From Nonomuraea basaltis (GTDB lineage: Bacteria; Actinomycetota; Actinomycetes; Streptosporangiales; Streptosporangiaceae): a stretch of DNA of 56,607 nt. The position numbers and the translations under genes are program-made. The notes beneath the pieces are model-generated. The model ran no database searches and was not told the DNA's origin. It saw only the letters and a list, made by a program, of their open reading frames with translations. Location: contig NZ_VCJS01000074.1 of NCBI RefSeq assembly GCF_005893125.1, forward strand, positions 1 to 56,607. Direction: 5' to 3'. Shown here piece by piece: positions 8,861 to 17,033 of this stretch (position 1 is its first letter; each line of letters starts with the position of its first letter).

Positions 8861-10258
8861 TCAGCCGAGGTGGACGACGCGACGCTCGCGCCGGGCCCGT
8901 TCGGCGGCGAAGACGAGCTCGTGCGCCGCCAGCGCCTCGGCGGCCGTGCCCGTGATCCAGTGGTCGTCCCAGGTCGCCACGGCCGTGATGAAGTCGTTCA
9001 TGAGCCCCGCGTCGCCACCACTGTGACCCGACAGCAGCGGGTCGTCCGCGGCCGGCGCCGTGACATCGATGGTCTGCGTTTCGCGGGTGCGGAAGTCGGT
9101 GACCCGGATGATCGAGCCATCGCAGAAGATCTCGCCCATCGTCCCGAAGATGTGGGTCATCCGCGGCCGGCTGGTCGAAAACGCCGTCATGGTGAACGTC
9201 GCGGTGACCCCGCCGTCGAACTCGAGCGCGACCACCTGACGGTCGACGACGTCGTTGTCGCAGGCCCAGACGCAGCGGCCGTAGGGCCCGGTGCGCAACG
9301 CCGCGGCCACCGACTGCTCGGTCGGATCCGGGGTGAGCACGCTGAGAGGCCAGGCGAGGTCACCGGCCGCCAGGTGCTCGCCGTAGATCCGCACCGCGGA
9401 GTACGCGCACGAATCCTGCAGCACGCAGTCCGGGCACCGGTCGGCGGCCACCACCGGGCGGTTGCCGGGGACGAAGTAACTCAGGCTCCCGAAGGAGGAG
9501 ACCGCGCGTACCGGACGTCCGACGATGTGGCCGAGCCAGTCCAGATCGTGACAGGACTTGGCCAGCAGCATCGGCGCGCTGGTCTGCTCGCGACGCCAGT
9601 TGCCGCGCACGTACGAGTGCGCGTAGTGGGCGAAGCCCACCGGCTCGATGTGGTCGACGTTGACGATCTCACCGATCCTGCCCTCGGCCAGCAGGTTCCG
9701 GAGCACCCGCGTGTACGGCGTGTACCGCAGGACATGGCAGACCCCGAAGGGAACCTTGTTGCGCGCCACCGCGTCCACGACCCGGCGGCACTCCTCTTCG
9801 GTCGGGGCGATCGGCTTCTCCAGCAGGACGGCGTACCCCGCCTCGGCGAAGGCGACGGCCGGCTCGACGTGCTGGGCGTCCTGGGTGGTGATGATGACGG
9901 CGTCGGCGAACCGGGGCCGGCCGACGAGCTCACGCCAGTCCTCGAAGAGCGCGGAGGCGGGCAGGCCGTGCCGCGAGGCGGCGATCCTGCGCCGGTCCGG
10001 GTGTGGCTCGGCCACGGCGACCACGTCGGCCCGCTCGGGGTGCTCGGCGATCCAGTGCCCGTAGATCTCGCCCCGGATCCCGGCGCCCACCAGGACCACC
10101 CGCACCGGCTCCCGGCCTGCCGCGGCGGTGTCCGGCAGGTCCTGCGGCCCGGCCGCCATGGCGGGGCCCGCCGGCCGCCGCGGCACGGACCCGGACGCCG
10201 GGGTCGCCGGTCCCTCCGCCGCGCGCCGCTCTTCCTGCCTTGTCTGACCCGCCCGCAT
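8861..10258 (-). CDS. Gfo/Idh/MocA-family NAD(P)-dependent oxidoreductase
   Basis: This 465-residue dehydrogenase has a Rossmann motif VGAGIRGEIYG near residue 55, the EKPIAP loop whose lysine is catalytic in the family, and CHDLDWLGH in the substrate domain. A cysteine cluster C-P-D-C-x5-C appears in the C-terminal part; similar clusters occur in some family members with unclear roles. ATG 10258 is chosen because GGAGG lies six bases upstream, although the first 50 residues are low-complexity and ATG codons further in are possible starts. It leads the operon with the sugar transporter (76-bp gap), so it probably oxidises an imported sugar or polyol. Confidence 0.9.
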   Translation of the reverse strand: MRAGQTRQEERRAAEGPATPASGSVPRRPAGPAMAAGPQDLPDTAAAGREPVRVVLVGAGIRGEIYGHWIAEHPERADVVAVAEPHPDRRRIAASRHGLPASALFEDWRELVGRPRFADAVIITTQDAQHVEPAVAFAEAGYAVLLEKPIAPTEEECRRVVDAVARNKVPFGVCHVLRYTPYTRVLRNLLAEGRIGEIVNVDHIEPVGFAHYAHSYVRGNWRREQTSAPMLLAKSCHDLDWLGHIVGRPVRAVSSFGSLSYFVPGNRPVVAADRCPDCVLQDSCAYSAVRIYGEHLAAGDLAWPLSVLTPDPTEQSVAAALRTGPYGRCVWACDNDVVDRQVVALEFDGGVTATFTMTAFSTSRPRMTHIFGTMGEIFCDGSIIRVTDFRTRETQTIDVTAPAADDPLLSGHSGGDAGLMNDFITAVATWDDHWITGTAAEALAAHELVFAAERARRERRVVHLG

Positions 10259-10282
10259 GGGCATCCTCCGGAGGGTGGCATA

Positions 10283-10308
10283 TTTGATAATGAAATTGCT
10301 TTATCTAA
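10283..10308. promoter_or_regulatory. AT-rich inverted repeat, probable ROK regulator operator
   Basis: TTTGATAA and TTATCTAA (7 of 8 complementary) are separated by 10 bp within a strikingly AT-rich patch between the dehydrogenase and the divergent ROK gene. AATTGC also occurs twice as a direct repeat (10294 and 10307). It lies 25 bp upstream of the dehydrogenase start, so binding would block that promoter or its transcript start. Confidence 0.55.
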
Positions 10309-10418
10309 TTGCGAGCGACGATAGGCTGTGCGGCAGCGCCGGGGCAAGGATGCGTGACGCAACTGTTATCGCCGCCCCTGCGGTTACGCTCCGTTGCGGC
10401 TCACGAGGAGACAAGTCA

Positions 10419-11708
10419 GTGGCAACCACCAGCGAACCCCCGCTCGCCGACGCCGGCCGTGCGGTGGTCTGGCCGCTCGGTGACGACCCGGTCGCCGACC
10501 TGGGCGGGCAGGTCTCATCCCCGGCGGTCGTCGGGGTCGGGGATCTGCGTGCCACCAACGCGGCGGCCGTACTCGCCGCGGTCAGGTCCGCCGACCGGCC
10601 GCCCCGCCTGGCGACCTTGGCGCAATCCACCAAGCTGTCCCGCCCGACCGTCGAGGTGCTGGTCGACGATCTCGTCGGCTGCGGCCTGATCGAAGAGGTT
10701 CCGGCGGCTCCGGGGCAGGGGCTGCGCTCGCCGGGCAGGCCCGCCCGGCGGTTCCGGTTCCAGCCTCGTGCGGGCTTCGTGGTCGGGGTGGACGTACGCG
10801 CCCATTCGATCAGCGCCTGCCTGGCGGACCTCGACGGCACCTTCCTGACCGTCAAACGCCGGACGGTGCGGGCCGATCTCACCGGACGCACGCGCGCCGG
10901 CGCGGTGACCGCGACGATCCGCGCCGCCATGGAGCAGGCCGGCGTCGGGGCCGGCCAGATCTGCGCGGCCACCGTCGGCACACCCGGCCTGGTGGAACGG
11001 GGCAATGCCCGCATCAGGTACGTCGATCACATGAAGACCTGGGCCGAGGTCGACATAGTGACCGTGATGGCCGAGGCACTCGGTTGCCCGGTCGCGGTGG
11101 AGAACGACGCGAACCTCGCCGCGCTCGGCGAGCACTGGCGCGGCGCCGGCACGGCGACCTCCGAGATGCTGTTCATCCTGCTCGGCCGGCGACTCGGCGC
11201 CGGGATCATCACCGGCGGGCGGCTGCTGCGCGGGCATCACGGCGCGGCCGGCGAGATCGGATTTCCGGGACGCAGCACGGCTGAGGGCCCCGGGCTCGGA
11301 TCACTGGCCGGCGACCACCCGGGCGCGGCCGCACCGGGCCGTACCCACCGGCCCACCACCAGCGCCGCGGTCATCGCGGCCGCCGCAGCCGGGGACGCCG
11401 ACGCCGTCGCCGTGCTGGAATCGGTCGGGCAGCGGCTGGCCGAGGGCATCGCTCCGGTCCTGCTCGCGCTCGACCCCGCCGTCGTCGTCCTGGGAACCAG
11501 CCTCTTCCCCGAACCCGGTCTGGTCCCCGCGGCGGACCTGCTCCGCCGCGCGGCCGAGCGGCGGGCGGCCGGCCTGCTCGTCGAGCCTCCCGAGTGGCGG
11601 CTGTCGGCTCTCGGGGACCAGGCGATCCTCACCGGAGCCGTTCGCTTCGCGCTCTCCGCGGTCGAACGCGTCCTGCTCACCAGGCCGACGAGCCTCTTCG
11701 GGGCGTAG
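10419..11708 (+). CDS. ROK-family transcriptional regulator
   Basis: A 429-residue protein with an N-terminal winged helix (LATLAQSTKLSRPTVEVLVDDL, about residues 65-90) and a C-terminal ROK sugar-kinase-like domain. ENDANLAALGE keeps the usual Asn-Asp pair. Two things are missing: the zinc motif CxCGxxGCxE, expected after GAAGEIGF, is absent, and the ATP-binding DxGGT is replaced by VGVDVRAHSI. It is therefore a sensor, not a kinase. GTG 10419 has GAGGAG eight bases upstream, and the longer reading to 10257 would cover the operator. It is divergent from the dehydrogenase/transport operon and most likely regulates it. Confidence 0.9.
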   Translation: MATTSEPPLADAGRAVVWPLGDDPVADLGGQVSSPAVVGVGDLRATNAAAVLAAVRSADRPPRLATLAQSTKLSRPTVEVLVDDLVGCGLIEEVPAAPGQGLRSPGRPARRFRFQPRAGFVVGVDVRAHSISACLADLDGTFLTVKRRTVRADLTGRTRAGAVTATIRAAMEQAGVGAGQICAATVGTPGLVERGNARIRYVDHMKTWAEVDIVTVMAEALGCPVAVENDANLAALGEHWRGAGTATSEMLFILLGRRLGAGIITGGRLLRGHHGAAGEIGFPGRSTAEGPGLGSLAGDHPGAAAPGRTHRPTTSAAVIAAAAAGDADAVAVLESVGQRLAEGIAPVLLALDPAVVVLGTSLFPEPGLVPAADLLRRAAERRAAGLLVEPPEWRLSALGDQAILTGAVRFALSAVERVLLTRPTSLFGA

Positions 11709-11867
11709 CCGGAGACGAGGATCGCTGTGGGGGAGCGCCGCACCTCCGGCCTGTCGCCGTGCCTGCGTGGTGCGGACCTGTTCAGGCGTACGTACGTGGG
11801 CGTCGCCGGCTGTGACGCGAAGAGCTTGGCCGGGCGAGCGCGGTGCCGGGCTTGGGCGGTCGCTCGT

Positions 11868-12209
11868 TCAGTGCGCGGCTTCGTACTGCTTCAGCACGGA
11901 TGCGGCGATGCGGCCTCGCTCGCTCACCGGCAGGCCGTGGGTCCTGGCCCACTGCCTGATCTCAGTGGACTTCTCACGGCTGATGCCCCGAGCCGGACCG
12001 GCTGCTCCGCGCCGGCCACGAACGCCCCTCTCGGCGCGGACCGCACGAGCCTTGGTGATGAAGGGGGCGAGGGCCTTCTCCAACTTCTCCCTGTTCTCAC
12101 CTGAGAGGTCGATCTCGTAGTTCGTGCCGTCGAGAGCGAACGATGTGGTTCCGTCGGCTTCACTGCCGTCGATGTCATCGATAAAGGATTCAACGATGCG
12201 CTTGGCCAT
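11868..12209 (-). CDS. lsr2: Lsr2-family nucleoid-associated protein
   Basis: A 113-residue protein with the two-part Lsr2 layout: an N-terminal dimerisation beta-sheet region (FALDGTNYEIDLSGEN) and a C-terminal DNA-binding domain (EIRQWARTHGLPVSERGRI). The family uses an RGR-type hook (here ERGRI/RGRRG) to bind the minor groove of AT-rich DNA and silence horizontally acquired genes. GGAG lies seven bases before the ATG. Actinomycetes often carry more than one Lsr2 paralogue; this copy has no lsr2-typical neighbours, so it may be an accessory one. Confidence 0.93.
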   Translation of the reverse strand: MAKRIVESFIDDIDGSEADGTTSFALDGTNYEIDLSGENREKLEKALAPFITKARAVRAERGVRGRRGAAGPARGISREKSTEIRQWARTHGLPVSERGRIAASVLKQYEAAH

Positions 12210-12239
12210 GATGCTGCTCCAATTACGTTATGGTTGCGG

Positions 12240-12261
12240 GTACTGTAGCGCTCTTCAGTAC
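12240..12261. promoter_or_regulatory. Inverted repeat upstream of lsr2
   Basis: GTACTG-N10-CAGTAC is a perfect 6-bp inverted repeat whose centre contains AGCGCT, itself palindromic. It lies 31-52 bp upstream of the lsr2 start, over the expected core promoter. It may be an operator or an Lsr2 autoregulatory site. Confidence 0.45.
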
Positions 12262-13062
12262 ATTATGCATCGCCCGGGGCTTCGGTGCCCTTAAACCGAG
12301 CTCCGCCAACTGACCCTGGACTACGAAGTCCGGACACCCATGTGCCGCAGTTCTCGCCGTTCACGAGCTTGGGATTCATCGTGCGCCTCTCGTCACGTGG
12401 CCGAGCGGCGGCATCTCGAGCTCTCCGCTCGCACGGGTGCGCCGCCAAGACCGAAGAGGTCCGCACTTCCCTCTTCACCAGTTGTGGACCATGGATAGTC
12501 GACGATATCGCCACGGGGAGACGCGTGTGCCTCGATTTCCGAGGTCATCGCGTCTCCGGCTCCGTGGCGTGCCGTGGCCGGCGCGGAAGGCGCTTGTCGC
12601 GGGCCCCCGCGTCCACGCCGGTCTTCCGGTCCAACTCCCGCTCTCCGGGATTGCCGTGTGCACGGGTATCGTCCCGGAGTTAATGACGATGAGATCCACC
12701 ATGTTGAAGTCGAATTCAAGGCTTGCTCCGCAGTATCAGTATTGGCGGAGTGCGGTGACCGCGGCCGGCACTCGCACGTAGCTATGGGACGGAATGTCAA
12801 CGCCCTTGGCGGAGGCACCGTGAATGTTGCCCGTAAGCCGGCGCCGGCAGTTTCCGGGCCTGGGCGGAGCTGATGCGCGGCCTGGCTACGGCGGCGCGAG
12901 TGTCGCAGGCGCGGCTTCCGGATGTGCGTTCCTTCTTCGGAGAGCTGAAGTGACGGTGCTCGGCCGGCGGCTACCAGGGGCGGGGCCGCACCCGAACACC
13001 GCGAGCGGCTGTTAGCGGGTCACGGGTTGGGGTAGCCGCGCTGATAGGGGAGGGGAAAGACC
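12262..13062. other. Gene-poor stretch between lsr2 and the BON/SRPBCC gene
   Basis: About 800 bp without a convincing gene. Open frames exist on both strands (for example 12263-12514 minus and 12393-12818 minus), but none has a ribosome site plus a recognisable protein pattern, and codon usage looks irregular. The stretch is less GC-rich in places than its surroundings. It may hold decayed genes or a non-coding transcript; I cannot see a defined structure beyond short GC palindromes near 12836. Confidence 0.5.
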
Positions 13063-14250
13063 ATGCGCACTCGTGATCTCGAATCGAGAGTGATTATAGA
13101 GGCAGGACGTCCGAGGACCAGGACCGCGGCCATGCTCGGCGCCAGTGCCGCCGCCGGCGCCACCATCGAGTATCTGTTCGATCCCGTCTGCGGCCGAAGC
13201 CGCCGGGCCAAGGTACGTGACCAGGCCTCGCACGCCGCTCACGAACTGACCTACGGTCTCGGCCGTCTGAGCCGCGACCTGAACAACCGGTCACGCGGGG
13301 TCGCGGCGGGGACCCGCTTCCGCCTGACCGGCCGCTCCGTGGACGACCGGGTCCTGCACGAACGCGTGCGAGCGGAGCTCGGCCGCCACCTGACCCATCC
13401 GCATGCCGTACACGTGAGCGTCGAGGACCGCGTGGCGCGGCTGGAAGGCGACGTGCTCAGCCGCGAGGCGCGGCGGGCGGCGCGCGCGGTCCGCCGCATT
13501 CCCGGCGTGAAGGGCGTGGACGCGAGGTGGCACGTGCACCGCGACCCGTCGGGCGTGCCTCAGCTCCAGGGCGTGGGCCGCTCCCGGCAGCCGGTTCCGC
13601 AGCTGCTCCACCAGCACTGGGCGCCGTCCGCCAGATTCCTCGCCGGTACGGCCGCCGCCGCCCTGTGGGTGCTCGCCCGCCGGTTCCCGCCGGTGATCTC
13701 CTGGACCCTGCGCGGCGCGGGGGCCGCGCTGGGCGCTCGCGCCGCCACGAACCTCCCGCTGCGCCGGCTGACGGGCATCAACGCCGGCCGCCGTGCCATC
13801 GACGTCAACCGCGCCATTTCCATCGCGGCGCGTCCTGAGGAGATCTGGCCGCTGGTGAGCGACTACTCCGTCTTCGCCAGGTTCATGCCCGATGTCCGCG
13901 AGGTCCGGCGATCCGCCGACGGCCTGCGGTCCCACTGGGAGATCAGCGGTCCCGCCGGCCGGCTCATCAGGTTCGACGCCGTGGAGACCAGCCGCGAGGA
14001 GGGCAAGCACATCGCGTGGAAGTCGATCGAGGGCCAGCTGATCGCCCATACCGGAGCGGTGCGGCTGGCGCCCGAAGACGGCGGCAGGACGCGGGTGCAG
14101 GTGGAGCTGACCTACAACCCGGTGGTGGGCGCCGCGGGCCACGCCGTCGCGCGGCTGCTGGGCGCGGACCCGGTGACCAAGCTCAAGGAGGACCTGATGC
14201 GGCTGAAGTCGTACGTCGAGGGCCGGCGACAGCCCGTGACGAGCCGGTAG
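13063..14250 (+). CDS. BON-domain and SRPBCC-domain membrane-associated protein
   Basis: A 395-residue two-domain protein. Near the N-terminus is a short hydrophobic AAMLGASAAAGATIEYLFDP. A BON-like domain follows at about residues 95-160 (VHVSVEDRVARLEGDVLSR, IPGVKGVDAR). A hydrophobic segment near residues 190-225 may insert in the membrane. The C-terminal third is an SRPBCC/polyketide-cyclase-like fold (ISIAARPEEIWPLVSDYSVFARFMPDVREV). BON domains bind membranes or lipids and SRPBCC folds bind hydrophobic ligands, so it may sense or carry a lipid at the membrane (inference). GGGGAAAG precedes the ATG. It heads the same-strand island up to 21.6 kb. Confidence 0.82.
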   Translation: MRTRDLESRVIIEAGRPRTRTAAMLGASAAAGATIEYLFDPVCGRSRRAKVRDQASHAAHELTYGLGRLSRDLNNRSRGVAAGTRFRLTGRSVDDRVLHERVRAELGRHLTHPHAVHVSVEDRVARLEGDVLSREARRAARAVRRIPGVKGVDARWHVHRDPSGVPQLQGVGRSRQPVPQLLHQHWAPSARFLAGTAAAALWVLARRFPPVISWTLRGAGAALGARAATNLPLRRLTGINAGRRAIDVNRAISIAARPEEIWPLVSDYSVFARFMPDVREVRRSADGLRSHWEISGPAGRLIRFDAVETSREEGKHIAWKSIEGQLIAHTGAVRLAPEDGGRTRVQVELTYNPVVGAAGHAVARLLGADPVTKLKEDLMRLKSYVEGRRQPVTSR

Positions 14251-14284
14251 CCGGCCGACTGCTGATCGAGGTAGAGAGGTTGAG

Positions 14285-14542
14285 ATGTCTCCTCGTGGAC
14301 GCGCCGGGCACAGGTGGCCTGGACGGCGTCCGTACTACGCGAAGCCGACGGTGGACGAGACCCCGGCCGAGGCGGTGCACATCATGCTGGGCTCGATCGC
14401 GCTGATCATCGCGGCCGGGGTGGGGATCTTGAGTCTGTCGGCCGGGATCCTCCTCCTCTCCGTGGCCATCGGCGCGGTGATGATCGTCATCCTGGTGGAC
14501 ATCGCCTTCGCCCTCCGGCGATCCGGACGTCCCGGACCCTAG
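14285..14542 (+). CDS. Small two-helix membrane protein, unknown function
   Basis: An 85-residue protein whose residues 35-77 form two adjacent hydrophobic helices (HIMLGSIALIIAAGVGIL and SAGILLLSVAIGAVMIVILV), with a basic N-terminus and a short basic C-terminus. GAGAGG lies upstream of the ATG, and the gene starts 34 bp after the BON/SRPBCC gene, so co-transcription is likely. I do not recognise a family. Confidence 0.75.
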   Translation: MSPRGRAGHRWPGRRPYYAKPTVDETPAEAVHIMLGSIALIIAAGVGILSLSAGILLLSVAIGAVMIVILVDIAFALRRSGRPGP

Positions 14543-14649
14543 GGTCCGGCACGGACGGATCGCCGGAGGGGGCGCGGGCAGACCGCCCGGCGCGGTGCGG
14601 GGGGACACGTGTGCGTTTCCCGCGCACGTCACCCGGAAAGAGGGAGGTC

Positions 14650-15627
14650 GTGACGGGTATCAAGCAAGCCGGCGAGAAGAAGCTGATGCTCTTCTCCGGC
14701 CGCGCACATCCCGATCTCGCCCATGAGGTGGCCCGGGAGCTGGGTATCGAGATCACGCCGACCGAGCTGCGCGATTTCGCCAACGGCGAGATCTACGTCC
14801 GCTTCGACGAGTCCGTACGCGGCTCGGACGCGTTCGTGCTCCAGTGCCACACCAGCCCCATCAACACCTGGATCATGGAGCAGCTGGTCATGGTGGACGC
14901 GCTCAAGCGCGCGTCGGCGCGGCGCATCACCGTCGTGGCGCCGTTCTTCGGCTACGCCCGCCAGGACAAGAAGCACCGCGGCCGCGAACCGATCTCGGCC
15001 CGGCTGATGGCCGATCTGTTCGCCGCCGCCGGCGCCGACCGGCTCATGGTCGTCGACCTGCACACGGCGCAGATCCAGGGGTTCTTCGACGGCCCCGTCG
15101 ACCACCTGCACGCCCTGCCGTTGCTCGCCGAGCACGTCACCCGGCATGCGGGCACCAGGCGGCTGACCGTGGTGGCGCCGGACGCCGGCCGGGTCCGCGT
15201 GGCAGAGCGATGGACCGACCGGCTCGGCTGCCCGCTGGCGATTATCCACAAGCGCCGGGACACCGCGCGCCCCAACGAGGTGAGCGTGCACGAGGTGGTG
15301 GGTGAGGTGGCCGGCCGCACCTGCGTGATCATCGATGACATGATCGACACCGGCGGCACCATCGTGCGGGCGGCCGAGGCCCTCACCAGCCGGGGCGCCA
15401 CCGAGGTCATCGCGGCCGCCACTCATGGGGTGTTCTCCGGCGACGCCATCGAGCGGCTGGAGAAGGCCGACCTGGCGCAGCTGGTCATCACCAACACGCT
15501 GCCCCTCCCGGAGGGCTTTCCCTCCGGCAAGCTGGTCGTGCTGTCGATCGCGCCACTGCTGGCCCGCGCCATCTGCGAAGTGTTCCTCGAAGGCTCCGTG
15601 ACCAGCCTGTTCGAGGGCGAGAGCTGA
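14650..15627 (+). CDS. prs: Ribose-phosphate pyrophosphokinase (PRPP synthetase)
   Basis: A 325-residue enzyme that makes PRPP from ribose 5-phosphate and ATP, feeding nucleotide, His and Trp synthesis. It shows the family start KKLMLFSGRAHPDLA, the ATP-loop FFGYARQDKKHRGREPIS, the histidine-bearing DLHTAQIQGFFD, and the PRPP-binding CVIIDDMIDTGGT near residue 225. GTG 14650 gives the usual N-terminus, although its GGGAGG is close to the start codon. The usual housekeeping prs lies beside glmU in actinomycetes; here it lies among stress-type genes, so it is probably a second paralogue (inference). Confidence 0.93.
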   Translation: MTGIKQAGEKKLMLFSGRAHPDLAHEVARELGIEITPTELRDFANGEIYVRFDESVRGSDAFVLQCHTSPINTWIMEQLVMVDALKRASARRITVVAPFFGYARQDKKHRGREPISARLMADLFAAAGADRLMVVDLHTAQIQGFFDGPVDHLHALPLLAEHVTRHAGTRRLTVVAPDAGRVRVAERWTDRLGCPLAIIHKRRDTARPNEVSVHEVVGEVAGRTCVIIDDMIDTGGTIVRAAEALTSRGATEVIAAATHGVFSGDAIERLEKADLAQLVITNTLPLPEGFPSGKLVVLSIAPLLARAICEVFLEGSVTSLFEGES

Positions 15628-15664
15628 AAGGTGTGGTTCCCGTACGCCGGGGGAGCGGACAGTC

Positions 15665-16282
15665 ATGGACGGGATGCTGGTGGAGACGATCCGGCGGATG
15701 GGGATGACCGACCCCCGCCTGCTGGGCGCCGTCGCCGCCGTACCGCGCGACCGGTTCGTGCCGCCGCGGTATGCGGCGCGCGCCGGGCAGGACGAGCCGA
15801 TCCCGATCGGCCACGGGCAGCCCACTTCCCAGCCGTCCCTGATCGCCCAGATGATCGACGCGCTGCGGCTGACGGGCGCGGAGACCGTCCTGGAGATCGG
15901 CACCGGTTACGGTTACCAGACCGCCCTGCTGGCGTACCTGGCAGAGCACGTGTTCTCGGTGGAGCGCCACGCCGACCTGGCCGAGCACGCGCGGGACAAC
16001 CTCGCGGCGGCGGGCGTGACCAACGCCCAGGTGGTGGTCGGCGACGGCACCGCCGGCCTGTCCGAGCACGCGCCCTTCGACGCGGTCATCGTGTCCGCCG
16101 CGGCCGCGGCGGTGCCCGCCCCGCTGGCCGAGCAGCTCGCCGAGGGCGGCCGCCTGGTCATGCCCATCATGTCGAGCGTGGCCGACGTCGTCACGCTGTA
16201 CGGCAAGCGGCACGGCCGCCTGGAGCGGCGGCGGTCGCTGACGCCCGCCTCGTTCGTCCCCCTCGTCGGCAAGCACGTGTGA
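15665..16282 (+). CDS. pcm: Protein-L-isoaspartate O-methyltransferase
   Basis: A 205-residue SAM-dependent enzyme that methylates isoaspartyl residues in aged proteins so they can be repaired. The family pattern is clear: PIPIGHGQPTSQPSLIAQM near residue 46, then the SAM-binding VLEIGTGYGYQTALLAYL near residue 75, and VGDGTAGL further on. It lies 37 bp after prs on the same strand and is probably co-transcribed. Protein repair fits a long-term survival or stress role for this island. Confidence 0.92.
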   Translation: MDGMLVETIRRMGMTDPRLLGAVAAVPRDRFVPPRYAARAGQDEPIPIGHGQPTSQPSLIAQMIDALRLTGAETVLEIGTGYGYQTALLAYLAEHVFSVERHADLAEHARDNLAAAGVTNAQVVVGDGTAGLSEHAPFDAVIVSAAAAAVPAPLAEQLAEGGRLVMPIMSSVADVVTLYGKRHGRLERRRSLTPASFVPLVGKHV

Positions 16283-16479
16283 GGTGACGTGGTCACACTC
16301 GCCGAGATCTTTGTGGTGCGCCCGCCCACGACTGGTTCACCCGGCAACTCCTCAGATGGTCTGGCATCGGTATGGATAATGCGTAAGACGTACAAAAACC
16401 CTCAAATATCTCCCGTCTGGAATTAGAGGACAGGCCGCTGGATAGGGGAACCTCAATGGCTTTTGTCGGAGGAGGGATC

Positions 16480-17001
16480 ATGGCCGTTACCCAGCCGCGA
16501 GGGCGTGCCGCCGCATCGGACGGGAAGGGGAAGCGACTCACGCTGGACCTGCCGATGGTCAGCATCGAGGTCCGCCAGCCCGAGATCCGGATGCCCCACA
16601 TCGGTATGCCCCACATCGGAATGCCGAGCGTCCCGATGCCGCACATCGGCAGGAGGGAGCTCGGCCACTACGTCGACGTGGCCCGGACGTTCCTCCCGCC
16701 GCCCGAGCGCATGGCCTACTACGGGGCGCTCGGCGCGCTGGCGGTCTTCGGGGTCGTCGACTGGCCCGTCGCGGCCGCCATCGGCGCCGGTACGGTCATC
16801 GCGCAGCGACAGCGCCGGCGGGAGCGGCCCATGCCGGCCAAGCCGCGCGAGACGCAGGCTCGTCAGACACCGGCTCGCGCGACGGAGGCCAAGGAGCCCG
16901 CGCCGGGCAAGGAGCCCGCGCCGGGCAAGGAGACCACGACCAGGCGCAAGGCGGCCACCACCGGGCGCAGGACCACGACGACGAGGCGCAAGAGCGAGTA
17001 G
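16480..17001 (+). CDS. Pentapeptide-repeat membrane protein with basic histone-like tail
   Basis: A 173-residue protein in three parts. Residues about 37-56 hold four MPHIG-type units (MPHIG, MPHIG, MPSVP, MPHIG). One or two hydrophobic segments follow (MAYYGALGALAVFGVVDWPVA onward). The C-terminal 65 residues are Lys/Arg/Thr/Pro-rich, with a doubled EPAPGK unit and an ending like a histone H1 tail (KAATTGRRTTTTRRKSE). ATG 16480 is chosen because GGAGGAGGGATC precedes it; ATG 16456 is a weaker alternative. It lies 32 bp before the giant ATPase gene and probably shares its transcript. I do not recognise a family; binding of metal by Met/His repeats or of DNA by the tail is speculation. Confidence 0.75.
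   Translation: MAVTQPRGRAAASDGKGKRLTLDLPMVSIEVRQPEIRMPHIGMPHIGMPSVPMPHIGRRELGHYVDVARTFLPPPERMAYYGALGALAVFGVVDWPVAAAIGAGTVIAQRQRRRERPMPAKPRETQARQTPARATEAKEPAPGKEPAPGKETTTRRKAATTGRRTTTTRRKSE
16591..16650 (+). repeat. Four 15-bp tandem repeats coding MPHIG-like units
   Basis: Consecutive units start at 16591, 16606, 16621 and 16636. Units 1 and 2 differ only in their last base (ATGCCCCACATCGGT/A). Unit 3 is diverged (MPSVP) and unit 4 returns to MPHIG. Confidence 0.9.
16891..16932 (+). repeat. 18-bp tandem repeat coding KEPAPG
   Basis: AAGGAGCCCGCGCCGGGC occurs twice without mismatch (16891-16908 and 16909-16926), followed by six bases of a third unit. It lies in the linker that leads to the basic tail. 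Confidence 0.9.
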
Positions 17002-17033
17002 ACCGCGACGCCGTAGACAGGAGGCCAAGCCAC

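Noticed and set aside
12263..12514. Minus-strand 83-codon frame in the gene-poor stretch
   Set aside because: No ribosome site, no conserved pattern and overlap with equally weak frames on the other strand.
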